Shown here: positions 36,138 through 44,277 of the stretch, in pieces
Position numbering within the stretch: the first letter of the stretch is position 1
How the letters are laid out: the number at the start of each line of letters is the position of its first letter
Assembly (NCBI RefSeq): GCF_002506585.1
Contig: NZ_DAXW01000015.1
Location: forward strand, 220-64,219
DNA length: 64,000 bases
Direction: 5' to 3'
Source of the DNA: Methanoculleus sp. UBA430
Lineage (GTDB): Archaea > Halobacteriota > Methanomicrobia > Methanomicrobiales > Methanoculleaceae
Translations under genes and position numbers: made by a program
The notes under the pieces: generated by a model
Seen by the model: the letters and a program-made list of their open reading frames with translations, nothing else
Told to the model about the DNA's origin: nothing
The model's database searches: none

Positions 36138-36812
36138 GTGAAGATTACTGCAGTTGTGGGAAGTCCGCGTGGGATGCGAAGCAGGACGAGAAGGCTTGCA
36201 AATCGGGTGCTTGCCGGGGCCGAAGAAGTCGGTGCCGAGGTCGATCTCATCGATCTCGCCGATCTGCAGATTGCCCCCTGCACCGCCTGCGAGAGTTGCA
36301 GCCTGGACGGGAAGTGCATCTTTGCCGACGATTTCCCCGCCGCGTACGACCGGATGCTGGATGCCGACGGACTGGTGCTCGCTTCGCCGGTCTACATCGA
36401 CAACGTCAGCGGACAGATGAAGGTCTTCATCGATCGGCTGGCGGACGCTATTCATTGCCAGACCTTTGCCGGGAAGTACGGCTGCAGTGTCGCGACCACG
36501 CAGGTCTCGGGAGGCGACGCGGTCGTCGGCTACCTGAACCACGTGCTCAACTACCTCGGGGTGACGACGGTCGGGGGGATGAGCGTCGCGCTCGACGAAA
36601 ATCCGGAGGCGCTCGACCGGGCGGAACCGGCGGCACACGACCTCGGTCGGCAGCTGCTTCTTGCCATCGACAAGCAGCCGCGATACCCGGAACAGGAGGC
36701 TGAGATGGCAGAGAACCGGGAGTACTTTGCCGGGATAGTGCAGGCGAACCGCGATTGGCGGCCGGAGGAATACGAGCGGTGGGTGCGGGAGGGCTGGATC
36801 CGGGAGGATTGA
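36138..36812 (+). CDS. Iron-sulfur flavoprotein (Isf family)
   Basis: A 224-residue flavodoxin-fold protein. KITAVVGSPRGMRSRTRRLA is the FMN phosphate-binding loop. The compact motif CTACESCSLDGKC (C-x2-C-x2-C-x5-C, near residue 47) is the 4Fe-4S site that defines methanogen Isf. SPVYIDNVSGQMKVFIDR is the second FMN contact. Isf passes electrons from ferredoxin and in Methanosarcina helps reduce O2 or H2O2. The GTG at 36138 is chosen with GGAAGTGA (36122-36129) eight bases upstream. It stands alone. Confidence 0.9.
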   Translation: MKITAVVGSPRGMRSRTRRLANRVLAGAEEVGAEVDLIDLADLQIAPCTACESCSLDGKCIFADDFPAAYDRMLDADGLVLASPVYIDNVSGQMKVFIDRLADAIHCQTFAGKYGCSVATTQVSGGDAVVGYLNHVLNYLGVTTVGGMSVALDENPEALDRAEPAAHDLGRQLLLAIDKQPRYPEQEAEMAENREYFAGIVQANRDWRPEEYERWVREGWIRED

Positions 36813-36928
36813 GGCATCGCCTCCTTTCGACAACGGCATTCACGCCCGGTGCAGATGGAACTCCGCGTGAAAGGATATCAGAAGAACAGCATCGAACTCT
36901 TTGTTGCGAATCAGGCATAAACAGTGAG

Positions 36929-37013
36929 CGCCGGGAGGGAGATTTGAACTCCCGAGGTGCCAGGCACCAGAGGCTTTCAAGGCCACCGCCTTCCCGGACT
37001 AGACTATCCCGGC
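36929..37013 (-). tRNA. tRNA-Ser (anticodon UGA)
   Basis: On the minus strand the acceptor stem GCCGGGA pairs with TCCCGGC, the anticodon loop reads CTTGAAA giving UGA, the variable arm is long (GGTGCCTGGCACC forms its own stem), and the T arm is GGAG-TTCAAAT-CTCC. The long variable arm and anticodon together assign it to serine, reading UCA. CCA is not encoded. No intron. One pair in the anticodon stem is a U-U mismatch. Confidence 0.93.
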
Positions 37014-37052
37014 TCGCCGTTAACTATTGGTCGCCGGATAAAAAAAGGTTGT

Positions 37053-38138
37053 TCATCCCCGGCGCGCGAGGACGACGACGAGGAGCGCGAGAAGTGCCAG
37101 CATCATCGGAACCGGAGCGGCCTGGGCAGGGGTGGGGGTCGCGTCTCCGAAGAGTCCGGGTGCGGTCTGGCTCACCCTGACCGAGTCGGCATTCGAGGCC
37201 GAGACCTGCACCGTTCCGCTGTCGTTGTAACTCATGGGGTAGACCTTGACGTAGACGGGCCCGCCCCGTGCGATAAGTTCTGCGGTTTCGGGCTCAAGCA
37301 TGCCCCTGTCATTCACTTTATGGAACTCCCCATCCTCATCGACGTACTCGATCACCCAGTCGATCCCGGCCGAGGTCGCGATCATCACTACGCCGCTTCC
37401 GGTATCGACCTCGAAGTACGCCGGGGCGGACCGCGTGGCGGGGGCGCTTGCGGATATCATCGCCTGTGTCGGGGTCGGGGCCGGCGCGCCCACCACGATG
37501 AATTCCACGGTATCGATGTATCCTTCCGTATCCGAGAAGATGACCTCGTACGAGCCCGAAACGGAGACGGACACCTCGGCAGAGAACGCCCCGTCGTTCC
37601 CGGTATGGATATACTTCGGCCCGTAGACGGTAGCGCCGTCGTGCTTGACCTCGATCTGCACGCCCGCACCCTCGATATCGGCGACCATACCGCGGATGTC
37701 AAGACTGCCGTCGAAGTCCTGGTTGCGCGGGGAGGATATCGTGAGGGTCCCGGCCCGGTCGACCAGGTTGACCTCCTGCCGAACCTTCGAACTGCTCCCG
37801 AAGGTGGTCTGTGTGGGATCGACGATCTCGATCGAGTACCGCCCTGCCTTGAGGCCTTCCGTCTCAAACTCCGTAAAGAACGAACCGTCTTCCTGGACGA
37901 CAATCATCGTACGGCCCACCTCGCTCTTCGCGTGCTGGGCATAGTACAGGATAACCTCCGTGCTGAACCCGGGGTTGAGCGTGGGCTTGGGGAGACCTTT
38001 CACGACCGTGGTGCCGGTGATTTCGAGCGTATCACCGACATACACCGTCTGTGGAGCACTGATTGAGACATACGCGGCCGATGCCGTACTGACGAGCATC
38101 ATCGCAGCGATGAGTGTCAGCCATGCGATCCTTTTCAT
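37053..38138 (-). CDS. Cell-surface protein with signal peptide and C-terminal membrane anchor
   Basis: A 361-residue exported protein. A signal peptide ends near residue 22 (MLVSTASAAYVS). Two or more immunoglobulin-like beta domains follow (about 25-130 and 130-220), then a Pro/Thr linker (APAPTPTQ), a third domain, and a C-terminal hydrophobic helix PMMLALLALLVVVLARRG. The layout matches S-layer-associated surface proteins of Methanomicrobiales. There is no recognisable PGF-CTERM motif. It is divergent from the RaSEA gene. Confidence 0.7.
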   Translation of the reverse strand: MKRIAWLTLIAAMMLVSTASAAYVSISAPQTVYVGDTLEITGTTVVKGLPKPTLNPGFSTEVILYYAQHAKSEVGRTMIVVQEDGSFFTEFETEGLKAGRYSIEIVDPTQTTFGSSSKVRQEVNLVDRAGTLTISSPRNQDFDGSLDIRGMVADIEGAGVQIEVKHDGATVYGPKYIHTGNDGAFSAEVSVSVSGSYEVIFSDTEGYIDTVEFIVVGAPAPTPTQAMISASAPATRSAPAYFEVDTGSGVVMIATSAGIDWVIEYVDEDGEFHKVNDRGMLEPETAELIARGGPVYVKVYPMSYNDSGTVQVSASNADSVRVSQTAPGLFGDATPTPAQAAPVPMMLALLALLVVVLARRG

Positions 38139-38166
38139 ACCAGTACATCAACGAATAAGAGGTATA

Positions 38167-39153
38167 ATGCTATCCAAATCGATTGAGAAGCCGCTGGCGT
38201 CATGGCGGGGGAAAGACCGTTACGATGGGCAGATCCTCGATACGCTGACGGTAATCTTTCAGAGCGGCGGGTGTTCCTGGAACCGGTGCCGGATGTGCGG
38301 CTACCGGCACGAACGCTACCCGGATCTTCCCCGGGACGAGCTCGCCGACCGGCTGATCCGCCAGGTCCGCTGGGTGAAAGAAAACTTCCGTGACGAGGAT
38401 TATCAAGTCCTGAAGGTCTTCACCTCGGGAAGTTTCTTCGATCCCGACGAGGTCCCGCTCGCCGCCCGGCGCGCCGTCGCGGAGGCGTTCCGGGGCAAGA
38501 TGGTGATCGCCGAAACCAGGCCCGAATACGTCGATCTCGGGGCGCTCGAGGAGTTCCGGGAGGGCATCGACACCGGCGACTGGAGACGGCCGCTCTCCGT
38601 CGCCGTGGGTCTTGAGACCACGAACGACGGCATCCGGGAGAAAAGTATCGATAAGGGATTTACGTATGCCGATTTCCTCCGCGCCGCAGAAGTTGCGCGC
38701 GCAGCCGGCGCGGGCGTGAAGGCCTACCTGCTGATGAAACCGCCGTTCCTGACCGAGCGCGAGGCACGCGATGACATGGTGCGCTCCATCAAGGACGTCT
38801 CAACCGTTGCCGACAGCATCTCGATGAACCTCTGCACCGTCCAGAGCAGGACCGAGGTCGAGCGCCTCTGGAAGCAGCACGCATACCGCCCGCCGTACCT
38901 CTGGAGCGTCCTCGACGTGCTGATCGCTTCCCCGGTGCATGTCCTCTGCGACCCCGTCGGCGGCGGACAGATCCGGGGGCCGCACAACTGCAGAGCCTGC
39001 GACGCCCCGATCGTGAAGGGGATCGGCGACTACTCGCTGACCGAAGATACCGGGCTCCTGCGCGCCCTCGCCGAGACAGAGTGCGGGTGCAAAGAAGAGT
39101 GGGAGTTCGTGCTGGACCACGAAGAGCCGTTCTGTATGCCGCTTACCCGCTAG
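38167..39153 (+). CDS. Archaeosine biosynthesis radical SAM protein RaSEA
   Basis: A 328-residue radical SAM enzyme of the TIGR01210 family. The cluster motif near residue 38 is GGCSWNRCRMCGYRHE (C-x4-C-x2-C). RaSEA works with ArcS to turn preQ0-lysine-modified G15 into archaeosine in archaeal tRNA. The C-terminal half has PHNCRACDAPIVKGIGDYS, a second Cys set conserved in the family. The ATG at 38167 has AAGAGGT just upstream. No arcS or tgtA is adjacent. Its last four bases overlap the 3' end of the convergent next gene. Confidence 0.85.
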   Translation: MLSKSIEKPLASWRGKDRYDGQILDTLTVIFQSGGCSWNRCRMCGYRHERYPDLPRDELADRLIRQVRWVKENFRDEDYQVLKVFTSGSFFDPDEVPLAARRAVAEAFRGKMVIAETRPEYVDLGALEEFREGIDTGDWRRPLSVAVGLETTNDGIREKSIDKGFTYADFLRAAEVARAAGAGVKAYLLMKPPFLTEREARDDMVRSIKDVSTVADSISMNLCTVQSRTEVERLWKQHAYRPPYLWSVLDVLIASPVHVLCDPVGGGQIRGPHNCRACDAPIVKGIGDYSLTEDTGLLRALAETECGCKEEWEFVLDHEEPFCMPLTR

Positions 39154-40379
39154 CACCCTTTCTGTTCCTCCAGCTGCTTTGCGAGCAGCGGGAGGAACGT
39201 TCCGGCGTCGCTCACGACGCCGATCGCCTGCGTCGTGCCCCGGTCCATCAGTTTCGTCACCGATGCGGGGTTGATATCGACGCAGACCGTCTTGACGTAT
39301 GAGGGGAGGCAGTTTCCGACGGCGATGGAGTGAAGGAGGGTCCCGACCATCAGCACCATCCCGACGTCGTGGATGTGACGACGCATGGTGTCCTGCGCTT
39401 CCACGACATCCGTAATTACGTCAGGGAGCGGTCCGTCGTCCCGTATGGAGCCGGCAAGCACGAACGGAATGCCCTTCTTTACGCACTCGTACATGATCCC
39501 CCCGGTGACGACCCCCTGGTCAACCGCGTTCTTGATAGACCCGGCACGCATGATCTCGCTGATGGCGTAGATGTGGTGCTTGTGCCCCCCGGTGACGAGC
39601 GTACCTGTCCTTACATTCATCCCGAGCGACGTGCCGAAGAGGTTGGACTCGATATCGTGAGTGGCAAGCGCGTTCCCCGCGAAGAGAACGTCGATGTAGC
39701 CTTCGTGGATCATCTTCGCAAGCGCGTCGGCCGCTCCCGTGTGGACGATGGCCGGGCCGCCGACGAGGGCTATCTTCTCCCCGGCCTTCTTCATCTCAAG
39801 GATCTCGCAGGCGATCTTTGCGATGATCGCCTCGCTCGGCCGCTCCGACGAGACGGTCCCGTGCATGAACTCAAACGTGCTGACCTTCCTCGGGCGTTCG
39901 GGGAAGACGACTCGAACCCCGGCCTCGCTGACGACGACGGCATCACCGGCCTTGATCTTTGATATCGGTGTGCAGATCGCCCGTTTCTCCTTCTCATCGA
40001 CCACGATATGACAGTCCATCTCTATATACTCGACGGGCAGCCATTCGTCCCGGTATTTCACGAACGTCGGGTGGTTGGTCGTCGAGTAGAACCCCTTCGG
40101 CAGGATCCGGTCGCCCTCTGCCGGTACGAGGGTGACGTCGCTGATCTCGGGGGTGCGTGCGCCGAGCCGGTGCAATTCGGAGAGGATGGCGTCGAGTTGC
40201 CATTCGGCGGGTGCCGCCACGCGCAGCCGCGCGTAACTGGTGTCCGTCTTCTGCTTCCCGACATCGAATGTGAGGATCTCGAATTCTCCCCCCATATCCA
40301 TGATCCTATCAAACACCAGGGTCATAATGCCTGAATCAATAATATGACCCTCTAGTTCGATTTCCCGGCAGGATTCCAT
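39150..40379 (-). CDS. TIGR00300/LOR-SDH type protein, probable ornithine cyclodeaminase
   Basis: A 409-residue protein of the TIGR00300 (LOR/SDH bifunctional) family. REIELEGHIIDSGIMTLVFD begins the substrate domain, and KIALVGGPAIVHTG with GNALATHDIESNLFGTS is the dinucleotide-binding half. In Methanococcus a member converts ornithine to proline; related cyanobacterial proteins act on arginine. I infer ornithine cyclodeaminase here. The ATG at 40379 (MESCREIE) matches relatives; a TATATA lies directly upstream, so the real transcription start needs to be elsewhere or a longer reading to 40433 used. Confidence 0.75.
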   Translation of the reverse strand: MESCREIELEGHIIDSGIMTLVFDRIMDMGGEFEILTFDVGKQKTDTSYARLRVAAPAEWQLDAILSELHRLGARTPEISDVTLVPAEGDRILPKGFYSTTNHPTFVKYRDEWLPVEYIEMDCHIVVDEKEKRAICTPISKIKAGDAVVVSEAGVRVVFPERPRKVSTFEFMHGTVSSERPSEAIIAKIACEILEMKKAGEKIALVGGPAIVHTGAADALAKMIHEGYIDVLFAGNALATHDIESNLFGTSLGMNVRTGTLVTGGHKHHIYAISEIMRAGSIKNAVDQGVVTGGIMYECVKKGIPFVLAGSIRDDGPLPDVITDVVEAQDTMRRHIHDVGMVLMVGTLLHSIAVGNCLPSYVKTVCVDINPASVTKLMDRGTTQAIGVVSDAGTFLPLLAKQLEEQKGC

Positions 40380-40544
40380 ATATAAGAGTGGGTGATTGTC
40401 CGATAATACAGTTTCCCCGTGCATCGACTGCATACATTCGTTATCTGAACGTTACACGCTGCTGCCCGTCTGTGATGGCGAACAAACCCGGGCACTCCTC
40501 CGGGCAGGCAACACACCGCGAGTCCTGGAACTCCACGTGCTCTC

Positions 40545-40592
40545 GCACCTGACGGTACTCATGCTCCGGACGTTCCGTCCGTCGCACTCTTC
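40545..40592 (+). repeat. Degenerate single copy of the 99-bp repeat, hairpin part missing
   Basis: GCACCTGACGGT is followed by CATGCTCCGGACGTTCCGTC and CGTCGCA. In the tandem array at 55851-56147 the same two blocks flank a hairpin that is absent here. Confidence 0.65.
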
Positions 40593-40650
40593 GGGGGCTC
40601 AATTTCCGGTTCAAACGAACCTCCGCGCCCTGCCCGGCTGAAGCGCAGAA

Positions 40651-40673
40651 GCACGAGCACCGCAGGTGCGAAA
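40651..40673 (-). repeat. 23-bp dispersed repeat, inverted relative to its copy at 55809
   Basis: The complement of these 23 bases is identical to 55809-55831. The core GCACCGCAGGTGC is a near-palindrome (GCACC, three bases, GGTGC). The same core occurs at 51893-51905 inside a coding gene. Confidence 0.75.
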
Positions 40674-40818
40674 GAACGGAGCGGGCGAAGACCGGAGACC
40701 TTCAGGAGGGGAACACTGGACTTCTCCCGTTCATTGTGAAACGCACGACAGCGTTATGGTTCTCCGCCGGCGCAGTTGATCTCCACAACAGTGCATAAAA
40801 CCAGCCGCACTCCGGAGG

Positions 40819-41424
40819 TCACGGTCCCCGCTTCCGGCGGAGGTATTCCTGCACCAGCACCAGTTCTTCGCGCGTATTGATGTTGAAGGCGAGCCTTCTG
40901 TCGTGCAGGAGGAGCCACAGCTCTTCCTGCGGTCTATCGAGGCCGCCCGCCGTCAGAATATTGATCCCGGCAGGAACGGCCGGGATGCCGTCGACCGTCT
41001 CCGTATACTGCGTGCGGCAGCCGTGCTCCTCGCAGAGTTCACGGGGCACCCAGGTGGAGCACGCCGGTGTTCCCGCCCGACGCCAGGCGGCCTCGATGGC
41101 GGCGACGATATCGGGGGCAAGGCAGGGGAGGTCGGATACGCAGGTGAAGAAGGGTGCTCCTTCCTCCCCGAGATCCTCCGCTGCCGCATGGATATCCTCG
41201 ACGTAGCCGAGCCCTTTGGCTTCATACAGCATAACCCCGTGCGCCCGACACCAGTTTTTGGTGAACGGTGTTCTGTGTGAGGCGACTACGACCACCTCAT
41301 GCCCTGCAGACGAGAAGGCATCAATGACGTAGGCGAGCATGGGCCGCTCGCCGACGGTGACAAGCGGTTTCTCACCCATCCGGAGCCGGGACCCCCGCCC
41401 CCCGGCCATGATCAGGGCAAGCAT
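40819..41424 (-). CDS. cobY: GTP:adenosylcobinamide-phosphate guanylyltransferase CobY
   Basis: A 201-residue nucleotidyltransferase. The nucleotide-binding loop LALIMAGGRGSRLRMGEKPL opens the protein, and CVSDLPCLAPDI holds the metal-binding Asp. This size and sequence fit archaeal CobY, which replaces CobU and activates adenosylcobinamide-phosphate with GTP late in cobamide synthesis. The start overlaps the cobD-like gene by 13 bases, so the two are cotranscribed. Confidence 0.85.
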   Translation of the reverse strand: MLALIMAGGRGSRLRMGEKPLVTVGERPMLAYVIDAFSSAGHEVVVVASHRTPFTKNWCRAHGVMLYEAKGLGYVEDIHAAAEDLGEEGAPFFTCVSDLPCLAPDIVAAIEAAWRRAGTPACSTWVPRELCEEHGCRTQYTETVDGIPAVPAGINILTAGGLDRPQEELWLLLHDRRLAFNINTREELVLVQEYLRRKRGP

Positions 41425-42410
41425 GCTTCGAGCGCCTCGATGAGTTGCCGGTTCTCCTCCCGGGTCCGTACGGCCACGCGGATGTGCCGGGGAAGCCCGA
41501 ACGACCGACAGTCCCGGACGAGGATGCCGCGCGAGAAGAGCCGCTCGACAAGCACTTCCGCCTCCAGCGGGACTGCCAGCAGAATATAGTTTGCGGACGG
41601 AGGTTCATAGACGAGGCCGAGGTCATCCAGGCGGCCAGAAAGCCAGTTCCGCTCCCGAGCGACCCTCTCCCGCGAGCGTTCGAGGTCCTCATAGTGCCGG
41701 AAAGCCTCGATCGCAAAGGACTCGGCGAACGCGTTCACTGTCCAGGGGAGGCGTACGGTCTCCACCTTCTCGATGAGTTCAGGCGTACCGAACCCGTATC
41801 CAAACCGTATGCCCGGCACGGCGAAGCTCTTCGTCAGGGAGCGCAGGACGAAGAGGTTCTCGTGGGAGACGTCGGCAAGGCTCTGGTGGGGGTCGGCAAG
41901 TTCGATGAAGGCTTCGTCGAGGAAGAGGCACGCCCCCTGCCCGGCGGTCTTCTCAAGCAGCCGGAGGAGTTCCGGGCGGGTGTGCAGGAGACCTGTAGGG
42001 TTGTTCGGGTTGCAGAGGAACCGGACGACAGCTCCGTTCTCATCGGCGGTGCACCGGGCACCGGCAAGCTTCACCGCCATCTCATACTCGGCAAACGTCG
42101 GGGGTCTGATACAGGCCATATCGCCGTCTCCGAGCATGGCTGAACAGAACGCGCGGATAAGTTCGACGGATCCGTTGCCGATGGTGACCTCAGCTGTATC
42201 GCGGCCGAATGCTCTGCCTATTACCTCTTTGAGCAGTTCATACCGGTCGTCCGGGTAATCTTTCAGCACCAGCGGGTCCGGCGTCCAGGGTATCCGGGGG
42301 GGGTACGGATTCACGTTAGCACTGAAATCGAGCAGCTCGCCTCTCTCTCGGGTGCGATGCCAGCGCACCCGACCACCATGTTCCATCTTTTTGGGGAGAT
42401 TCTTTCTCAT
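41412..42410 (-). CDS. cobD: Threonine-phosphate decarboxylase CobD-like PLP enzyme
   Basis: A 332-residue fold-type I aminotransferase. MEHGGRVRW and LLDFSANVNPYPP are the typical CobD opening; the PLP Lys lies in RSLTKSFAVPGIRFGYG, and CNPNNPTGLL holds the PLP-phosphate contacts. CobD makes aminopropanol phosphate for the cobamide loop. Histidinol-phosphate aminotransferase is the alternative, but coupling to cobY favours CobD. The ATG at 42410 or that at 42386 (MEHGG) could be used. Minus-strand TATA boxes near 42456 and 42496 lie in the region shared with cdrS. Confidence 0.85.
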   Translation of the reverse strand: MRKNLPKKMEHGGRVRWHRTRERGELLDFSANVNPYPPRIPWTPDPLVLKDYPDDRYELLKEVIGRAFGRDTAEVTIGNGSVELIRAFCSAMLGDGDMACIRPPTFAEYEMAVKLAGARCTADENGAVVRFLCNPNNPTGLLHTRPELLRLLEKTAGQGACLFLDEAFIELADPHQSLADVSHENLFVLRSLTKSFAVPGIRFGYGFGTPELIEKVETVRLPWTVNAFAESFAIEAFRHYEDLERSRERVARERNWLSGRLDDLGLVYEPPSANYILLAVPLEAEVLVERLFSRGILVRDCRSFGLPRHIRVAVRTREENRQLIEALEACLP

Positions 42411-42464
42411 ATCCGTGGTAATCCTGTGAAGGTACGTTGTCGGCTGCTATCCATAAAACCATTA

Positions 42465-42595
42465 TGTCAGACACAGAGCCGTTTCAGAAGGTATTTATAC
42501 CATACAGATATTATTATGGCATATCTGATACGGTCAGACAAAAAGATTACTATTGTCTGACAAATGGCAGACATAAAGCTGCTAAATGTCAGATA
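42465..42595 (+). promoter_or_regulatory. Array of six TGTCAGACA-like operators before cdrS-ftsZ
   Basis: Six 9-mers resemble TGTCAGACA: 42465 (exact), 42522 (inverse, TATCTGATA), 42532 (GGTCAGACA), 42554 (inverse, exact), 42565 (TGGCAGACA) and 42587 (TGTCAGATA). The last five are spaced 10, 22, 11 and 22 bp, close to whole turns of the helix. They lie downstream of the plus-strand TATA box at 42491-42501, so a bound protein would block transcription. CdrS, a ribbon-helix-helix protein, is the obvious candidate. Confidence 0.65.
42491..42501 (+). promoter_or_regulatory. TATA box of cdrS-ftsZ, possibly bidirectional
   Basis: GTATTTATACC reads TTTATA on the plus strand and TATAAATA on the minus strand, so it could serve cdrS-ftsZ (start near 42522) and cobD-cobY (start near 42470). 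Confidence 0.5.
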
Positions 42596-42607
42596 CGAGT
42601 GATTGAA

Positions 42608-42787
42608 ATGATGGATCGGATAACTATCAGATTACCACGGCAGCAGGTTGAAATGCTCGAGAAGCTGGTGGAGGCCGGCGAGTTCCCCACGGTATCGGAG
42701 GCCGTGCGGTATTCCGTCAGGGCGCTTCTCGAGAGGCATGGAAACCGTGTTCTGCGTGAGGCCGATCAGATTTCATTCCAGGTTTAG
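42608..42787 (+). CDS. cdrS: Ribbon-helix-helix regulator CdrS
   Basis: A 59-residue protein that is one ribbon-helix-helix domain: DRITIRLPRQQVEMLEKL gives the DNA-contacting strand and first helix, and FPTVSEAVRYSVRALLERH the second helix. It sits directly before ftsZ, with its stop codon overlapping the ftsZ ribosome site. In haloarchaea the same gene pair encodes CdrS, a global regulator of cell division. GAGTGATT precedes the ATGs at 42608 and 42611. The upstream operator array supports autoregulation. Confidence 0.85.
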   Translation: MMDRITIRLPRQQVEMLEKLVEAGEFPTVSEAVRYSVRALLERHGNRVLREADQISFQV

Positions 42788-42797
42788 GAGGTATTCA

Positions 42798-43919
42798 ATG
42801 CAGACAATCATCAACGAGGCGCTGAAACACGCAGAACGTGAGAGATGCCTGAAAACCGACTCGGTCGAGGAAGACGATATCCTCGGCCAGCCACGGATCG
42901 TCATCGTTGGGTGCGGGGGCGCCGGCAACAACACAGTCAACCGGCTTTACCATATGCAGGTCAGCGGTGCAGAGACGATCGCGATCAACACGGACAAGCA
43001 GCATCTGGACATGATCCAGGCGGATAAGAGAGTTCTTGTCGGCAAATCACTCACCAAAGGCCTTGGAGCGGGTGGGTTCCCGGACGTCGGCAGGCGTGCC
43101 GCCGAGATGGCCCGGCCGACCCTGGAGACCCTGCTCGCGGATGCCGATCTGGTCTTCATCACTGCCGGTATGGGTGGAGGTACCGGTACGGGAACAGCCC
43201 CGGTCGTCGCGCAGATAGCAAAAGAGCAAGGCGCTATCGTCGTCGGCATGGTCAGTTACCCCTTCCAGGTCGAGAAGGCCCGCCTTCTCCGTGCAGAAGA
43301 AGGGCTTGAACAACTCTCTGCTGCTGCCGACTCGGTGATTGTGCTCGACAACAACCGCCTCATCAAGTTCGTGCCGAACCTGCCGCTCGGCCAGGCGTTC
43401 TCGGTGATGGACCAGCTCATCGCGGAGACCGTCAAGGGCATCAGCGAGACGATCACCGAGCCTTCGCTCATCAATATCGACTACGCGGACGTCCGCGCCA
43501 TCATGAGCAAGGGAGGAGTCGCCGTGATGCTCGTCGGAGAGAGCAAACAGCAGAACAAGGCCGAGAGCGTCGTCCACGAGTGCTTAAACCACCCCCTGCT
43601 GGACATCGACTACCGGGGAGCAACCGGGAGCCTCATCCACATCACGGGCGGCAACGACCTGACCCTCCAGGACGCCGAAGAGATCGCAAGTTCCCTGACC
43701 TACGAACTCGACCCGCACGCGGACGTCATCTGGGGAGCGCGGGTGAACAGCGATTATGAGGGAAGAGTTCGCGTCATGGCGGTCATGACCGGCGTTAAAA
43801 GTGCACAGATCCTCGGGAGCCACCGTGCCTATGAACCGGTGATGCAGCGATCCAGCACACCCACCGGCAGGCGTGTGGCTGGGGACGCCCCAAGCGGGCA
43901 CCTTATAGATTTTCTTTAA
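42798..43919 (+). CDS. ftsZ: Cell division GTPase FtsZ
   Basis: A 373-residue FtsZ. VGCGGAGNNTVNRL binds nucleotide, and the tubulin signature appears as GMGGGTGTGTAP near residue 120; NIDYADVRAIM is the T7 loop with catalytic Asp. A 30-residue N-terminal extension precedes the GTPase core, typical of archaea. The short C-terminal tail ends SGHLIDFL. TAGGAGGT (42785-42792) is five bases before the ATG. Archaea of this group usually have two ftsZ paralogs; the cdrS linkage suggests the FtsZ2-like one, but sequence alone does not settle it. Confidence 0.95.
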   Translation: MQTIINEALKHAERERCLKTDSVEEDDILGQPRIVIVGCGGAGNNTVNRLYHMQVSGAETIAINTDKQHLDMIQADKRVLVGKSLTKGLGAGGFPDVGRRAAEMARPTLETLLADADLVFITAGMGGGTGTGTAPVVAQIAKEQGAIVVGMVSYPFQVEKARLLRAEEGLEQLSAAADSVIVLDNNRLIKFVPNLPLGQAFSVMDQLIAETVKGISETITEPSLINIDYADVRAIMSKGGVAVMLVGESKQQNKAESVVHECLNHPLLDIDYRGATGSLIHITGGNDLTLQDAEEIASSLTYELDPHADVIWGARVNSDYEGRVRVMAVMTGVKSAQILGSHRAYEPVMQRSSTPTGRRVAGDAPSGHLIDFL

Positions 43920-44277
43920 TTTTCCCCTACCCTCTTTACATCTCCGTATGAGGGCCGGGCGACGGCGGCGCGTCTCCCGGGTCCTCTACGAAATACTTAA
44001 TAGTACGAATGACGTTTGAATTATAGACGTTCTTGTATAATCCCTCCAGCACGGGGTGTATTGTGCAGGGCGCAGAACCTGCGGGTCTGCGGTTGCCAAG
44101 TACCGGGGTTGAACACATGAGCAGACAGATGAACGACGGTCTCGATTGCCGAGTCCGGAAACGTCTTTTCTTGTGGTGTAGCCGCTACATAAGCCTCCGG
44201 CATCCCTCAGTGCATGGAAGCGGACTTCCGCTGGCAGGGATATGAGACAGGTACCGAATGTCGAGGATTGGTAGAGA
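43920..44277 (+). other. Long structured leader or small RNA before the coiled-coil gene
   Basis: ATACTTAATAG (43991-44001) and TTGTATAATC (44032-44041) could be TATA boxes; from either, a leader or RNA of about 210-260 bases precedes the next gene. Visible hairpins are CGCAGA/TCTGCG (around 44070-44092) and GGAAG/CTTCC (44217-44230). No frame looks coding, and the sequence does not match RNase P or SRP RNA motifs that I know. Confidence 0.35.

Larger units (their letters stand above)
40380..40818. other. 439-bp spacer with dispersed repeat pieces
   Basis: No gene is convincing here. Two stretches (40545-40592 and 40651-40673) match parts of the repeat field at 55.8-56.15 kb; they are listed separately. 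The rest is GC-rich and unstructured to the eye. Confidence 0.45.

Noticed and set aside
38138..38167. N-terminal extension of RaSEA back to 37960
   Set aside because: The extension would be antisense to the surface-protein gene and lacks homology; the ATG at 38167 has a ribosome site.
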